NCBI GenBank assembly: GCA_016775335.1
Contig: JAEUGJ010000033.1
Location: 1 to 64,000, forward strand
Direction: 5' to 3'
DNA: 64,000 nucleotides
Source: Mogibacterium sp.
Lineage (GTDB): Bacteria > Bacillota > Clostridia > Peptostreptococcales > Anaerovoracaceae
Shown: one piece after another, positions 61,522 through 64,000 of the stretch
Position numbering within the stretch: the stretch's first letter is position 1
Layout of the letters: the number at the start of each line of letters is the position of its first letter
Notes under the pieces: generated by a model
Databases searched by the model: none
What the model was told of the DNA's origin: nothing
The model's input: the letters and a program-made list of their open reading frames with translations, nothing else
Program-made: the position numbers and the translations under genes

Positions 61522-62260
61522 GTTGAACATTACATGGTGCTGGCCGGACATCCTGAACCTCCACGGAGATCGGGGCAATGTGATGGCGCTGGTACGAATT
61601 GCGGAGAAAATGGGGTTGGAAGCGGAAGTGCACAAAGTGGTGAACTTCGGCGATGAAATCGATCTGGACAATACGGACATCCTGCTGCTGAACCCGGGAG
61701 AATTCAAATCCTGCGAGTACATCGTGAACGCTTTTTCGCGAATAAAAGAAGATTTGGACGACTACATCTACCGGGGAGGCGTGGTTCTCGCGGTGGGAAC
61801 TACCGGTGCATCTTTCGGAAAGATCGTTCGCAAGCTGGATGGGACTGCCGTTACCGGTCTGGGATACCTGGATATGGAATGCCTGGAACGGGACAGTATT
61901 GTGGGAGACGACCTGATCTGCAAGATGCGGGAGACGGGCTTTGATTTGAACGGAAGCCAGATTCAGGTGATGGATACCTTCTTGAACAGCGATATTGCGC
62001 TGGGCGATGTGGAATACGGATACGGTAACTGCAGCTACGAAGACCGGCGAGAGGGAGCTCGTACCGAGAACCTGATTTTTACCAATATGCTGGGACCGGT
62101 TCTGGTGAAAAACCCATGGCTGGCACAGGAATTGATTCTTTGGGCCATGAGCAATAAGGGCGTTATGGATCTTCCGAAGTTGGAAGAAGGGGCGTTTGAA
62201 CTGGAAAGAAAATCTCTGGAATGCATCCGCCGCTACAATCAGACGAAACAGAATAAGTAA
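61514..62260 (+). CDS. gatD: GatD-like glutamine amidotransferase homologue lacking catalytic Cys and His
   Basis: The 248-residue protein aligns end to end with GatD (LNLHGDRGNVMALVRIAEKMG at the start; GLGYLDME; YGYGN; NPWLAQELILWAM). At the nucleophile position, where GatD has ICGGYQFLG, this sequence has VGTTGASFG, so Cys is replaced by Gly95. Where GatD has TYLHGP, it reads TNMLGP, so His is replaced by Leu193. A glutaminase reaction by the known mechanism is therefore not possible. It overlaps murT by 8 bases, so the complex is probably still formed. It may serve structurally, accept free ammonia or have another role. Confidence 0.85.
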   Translation: MNKLNITWCWPDILNLHGDRGNVMALVRIAEKMGLEAEVHKVVNFGDEIDLDNTDILLLNPGEFKSCEYIVNAFSRIKEDLDDYIYRGGVVLAVGTTGASFGKIVRKLDGTAVTGLGYLDMECLERDSIVGDDLICKMRETGFDLNGSQIQVMDTFLNSDIALGDVEYGYGNCSYEDRREGARTENLIFTNMLGPVLVKNPWLAQELILWAMSNKGVMDLPKLEEGAFELERKSLECIRRYNQTKQNK

Positions 62261-62263
62261 AGA

Positions 62264-62297
62264 AAAAGGGCCGGGGGATTACGATCCCGGCCCTTTT
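62264..62297. terminator. Bidirectional terminator (gatD / GntR gene)
   Basis: A perfect 12-bp stem AAAAGGGCCGGG/CCCGGCCCTTTT lies between the convergent gatD and the GntR gene, with A and T tracts at its ends. Confidence 0.85.
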
Positions 62298-62316
62298 GGA
62301 TGGCATTTCTATTAAA

Positions 62317-62973
62317 TTAGAAGAACTTGCTCATGCGGCGGAGCTTGGAATGCTCCATGTGAACCTGCATGGCTTCCCGGCCTTCATCCGGATTTTTGGT
62401 TTCAAAAGCATTGAAAATCGCCCGGTGTTCTGCCAAAATAGTGTTCAGATAGTCATCGGAGAATGTTTTTGGCGGTGCGGAATGCTTCAGATACGTCTGG
62501 TAGGTGTGCAGCGTCTGATAGAGCATCCGATTCTGCGTACCGTTGTAGATGATGTCGTGGAACTGAGAGTTAAAGCTCAATACTTTTTCTACATCGCCCT
62601 TCATGGTGTAGAACTCCATGAACTCGATGTTCTCTCTCAGCTTGTCGACGCCTTCTTCATCCATGCGCTGGATTGCCCACTCTACGGCTTTCATCTCAAA
62701 CTGTGCCCGAAGATCGAAGAGGTCGGAGATATCCCTGCGGCTTAGACCGATGGCGAAAGCGCCTCGATGCGGAATATTCTCAATCAGACCGTCGGCTTCC
62801 AGCTGGCGAAGCGCCTCGCGAACCGGCGTACGGCTGACATCATACTGCTTGCAGATTCGCTGCTCGGTTAGTTTCTCGCCGGATTTAATTTTCCCGGAAA
62901 GGATATCTTTCTGAATCGCCGTGAAAAGCGTGTTGGAAAGAGGCTGGCTGATTTCTTCGGTTTTCTTATCCAT
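62317..62973 (-). CDS. GntR family regulator, FadR subgroup (FCD domain)
   Basis: The 218-residue protein has an N-terminal GntR winged helix (LFTAIQKDILSGKIKSGEKLTEQRICKQYDVSRTPVREALRQLEADGLIENIPHRGAFA). The helical FCD ligand domain has metal-site histidines (FNSQFHDIIY, EHRAIFNAF, HMEHS). Such regulators sense small carboxylates or sugar acids. There is no metabolic operon next to it; it is divergent from nth, and two TGTA-type palindromes lie in the shared promoter region. GGGGG lies upstream of the ATG. Confidence 0.93.
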   Translation of the reverse strand: MDKKTEEISQPLSNTLFTAIQKDILSGKIKSGEKLTEQRICKQYDVSRTPVREALRQLEADGLIENIPHRGAFAIGLSRRDISDLFDLRAQFEMKAVEWAIQRMDEEGVDKLRENIEFMEFYTMKGDVEKVLSFNSQFHDIIYNGTQNRMLYQTLHTYQTYLKHSAPPKTFSDDYLNTILAEHRAIFNAFETKNPDEGREAMQVHMEHSKLRRMSKFF

Positions 62974-62995
62974 ATTTAGACCCCCTTGTAATACT

Positions 62996-63037
62996 TTGAT
63001 CTCTATGTATACAATTATATAATCTGTGTACGATACA
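62996..63037 (+). promoter_or_regulatory. nth promoter with two GntR/FCD-type palindromes
   Basis: TTGATC (62996-63001) and TATAAT (63018-63023) are 16 bases apart and point to nth. TGTATACA (63006-63013) lies in the spacer. TGTA-CGA-TACA (63027-63037) lies just after the -10. FCD-type GntR proteins often bind T-G-T-A/T-A-C-A palindromes, so the divergent regulator may control itself and nth-trmL. Confidence 0.5.
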
Positions 63038-63062
63038 TGTCAATACCAGAAAGGAAATAATT

Positions 63063-63710
63063 ATGTCAAAATTGTTGGATTCCAAGCAAGCGGTCCGGGT
63101 CCTGGATCTTTTGGACCGTGCCTATCCGGAAGCGGGCTGCGCGCTCCATTTTGAAAATCATTTTGAACTGCTGTGTGCGGTGATGCTTTCCGCCCAGACT
63201 ACGGATGTCAGCGTGAACCGGATTACCCCGGAACTGTTCCGCCAATATCCGGATGCTTTTGCCATGGCAAAGGCTGAACCGGCTTCTTTGGAAGAAATCC
63301 TTCATTCCATCGGCCTTTACAAAAACAAAAGCCGGAATCTGATCAACATGTCCCGGCAATTGTCGGAGGAGTTCGGGGGCGAAGTTCCGGGGGATTTCAA
63401 TGCTCTGACCGGTTTGGCCGGAGTGGGGCGGAAGACCGCAAACGTCGTTCTGGCGGAAGGCTTCGGGATACCGAAGATTGCGGTGGATACCCACGTGTTC
63501 CGCGTCGCCAACCGAATCGGCCTGGCGGATTCGGACAAAGTGCTGGAGACGGAAAAGCAGCTGATGCAGATTCTTCCGGAAGAACGGTGGACTCGGGGAC
63601 ATCACCTTTTGATTTTTCACGGACGGAATTGTTGCCGCGCCCGAAAGCCGGATTGTGTCCGCTGTCCGGTAAAAGAAATCTGCCACAGTGCTTTAACGGT
63701 TGAAAAATAA
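63063..63710 (+). CDS. nth: Endonuclease III (DNA glycosylase/AP lyase)
   Basis: The 215-residue base-excision repair enzyme removes oxidised pyrimidines. It shows the helix-hairpin-helix LAGVGRKTANVVLAEGFG with catalytic Lys, and catalytic Asp in AVDTHVFRVANRIGL. The C-terminal 4Fe-4S loop is C-x6-C-x2-C-x5-C (CRARKPDCVRCPVKEIC). The ATG follows AAAGGAAA. It is followed by trmL with a 51-base gap and possibly co-transcribed. Confidence 0.97.
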   Translation: MSKLLDSKQAVRVLDLLDRAYPEAGCALHFENHFELLCAVMLSAQTTDVSVNRITPELFRQYPDAFAMAKAEPASLEEILHSIGLYKNKSRNLINMSRQLSEEFGGEVPGDFNALTGLAGVGRKTANVVLAEGFGIPKIAVDTHVFRVANRIGLADSDKVLETEKQLMQILPEERWTRGHHLLIFHGRNCCRARKPDCVRCPVKEICHSALTVEK

Positions 63711-63761
63711 TTACAAAACTGTTAATATATGGTTGGAATTGACTTTAGTAAGGGAGTATCT

Positions 63762-64000
63762 ATGTATCACGTTGTTCTGGTAGAACCGGAAATACCTCAA
63801 AACACCGGAAATATTGCAAGGACTTGCGCAGCCACAAATACCCGGCTGCATTTGGTTCGTCCTTTGGGATTTAACATCGACGATAAATCCGTACGGCGGG
63901 CGGGACTGGATTACTGGCAGTATGTGGATTTGGAAGTTCACGACAGTCTGGAAGCATTTATTCGGGATTATGGAGATTATCGCTGGTTCCTGGCAACAAC
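63762..64000 (+). CDS. trmL: tRNA (cytidine(34)-2'-O)-methyltransferase TrmL, 3' end outside window
   Basis: The first ~79 codons are visible. They read MYHVVLVEPEIPQNTGNIAR, the start of SPOUT methyltransferases of the TrmL group, followed by RLHLVRPLGFNIDDKSVRRAGLDYW. It would methylate the wobble ribose of tRNA-Leu species using SAM. AGGGAG lies 5 bases before the ATG at 63762. The frame is open to the end of the window. Confidence 0.9.
   Translation, partial: MYHVVLVEPEIPQNTGNIARTCAATNTRLHLVRPLGFNIDDKSVRRAGLDYWQYVDLEVHDSLEAFIRDYGDYRWFLAT

Overview
The window looks like the chromosome of an anaerobic Gram-positive bacterium of the Bacillota, most likely class Clostridia. The evidence is strong AGGAGG-type ribosome binding sites, frequent TTG starts, a CIRCE heat-shock operator, a PdxR (MocR) regulator divergent from pdxST, PlsX/PlsY phospholipid synthesis, the rnc-smc-ftsY-der order, a MurT/GatD pair and a YtgP-type MurJ flippase. 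Oxygen-sensitive or anaerobe-typical families also occur (C_GCAxxG_C_C protein, ferredoxin-ASKHA corrinoid activator). Most of the window has medium GC. The first ~1.5 kb and 38.9-40.6 kb are clearly more AT-rich and look acquired. No rRNA, tRNA, CRISPR array, prophage or sporulation gene was recognised.

Layout. 1-2.5 kb: a 5'-truncated HATPase_c_4 regulator, a Crp/Fnr regulator, a low-molecular-weight phosphatase and a small unknown protein. 2.6-5.6 kb: a large cell-wall-anchored protein with two hemoglobin-interacting-type domains, behind a promoter flanked by two DtxR/IdeR-like palindromes. 5.6-10.6 kb: pdxST (PLP synthase), the divergent pdxR, then uvrB. 10.7-14.1 kb: argC-argJ-argD on the minus strand, with argJ interrupted by an in-frame TGA. 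14.5-23.9 kb: putP, a nitroreductase, a cysteine-motif redox protein, two unknown exported proteins, class II aldolase, a hot-dog thioesterase, an M18 aminopeptidase, a small membrane protein and an XRE regulator whose promoter spacer contains a G8 tract. 23.9-26.9 kb: an M20 amidohydrolase and a corrinoid-activator-like ferredoxin/ASKHA protein. 26.9-30.5 kb: an operon of VWA/DUF2201, MoxR AAA ATPase and BspA-type LRR genes. 30.5-38.9 kb: rpsO-pnp, DUF2207-lemA, ppk1 and a membrane protein. 38.9-40.4 kb: a Fic protein, an IS110 remnant and a shrunken Phd-type antitoxin. 40.6-55.8 kb: ileS-rlmN, then plsX-rnc-smc-ftsY-der-plsY-miaB-M50 protease. 55.8-64 kb: CIRCE-clpB, murJ-murT-gatD, a GntR/FCD regulator, nth and the start of trmL.

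The most unusual observations are four. (1) plsY is fused through an acidic linker to a degenerate N-terminal Rossmann domain of GpsA, the enzyme that makes PlsY's substrate and is often encoded next to it. (2) GatD lacks both the catalytic Cys and His, and MurT lacks the matching Asp-containing segment, so this MurT/GatD pair cannot be a normal glutamine-dependent lipid II amidase. (3) A heme-acquisition-type surface protein sits under what look like iron-repressor operators. (4) The argJ gene carries a TGA at a conserved glycine codon in an otherwise intact reading frame.

Limits: all domain calls come from reading the sequence and from remembered family motifs; no search was run. Promoter, operator and hairpin calls are by eye.
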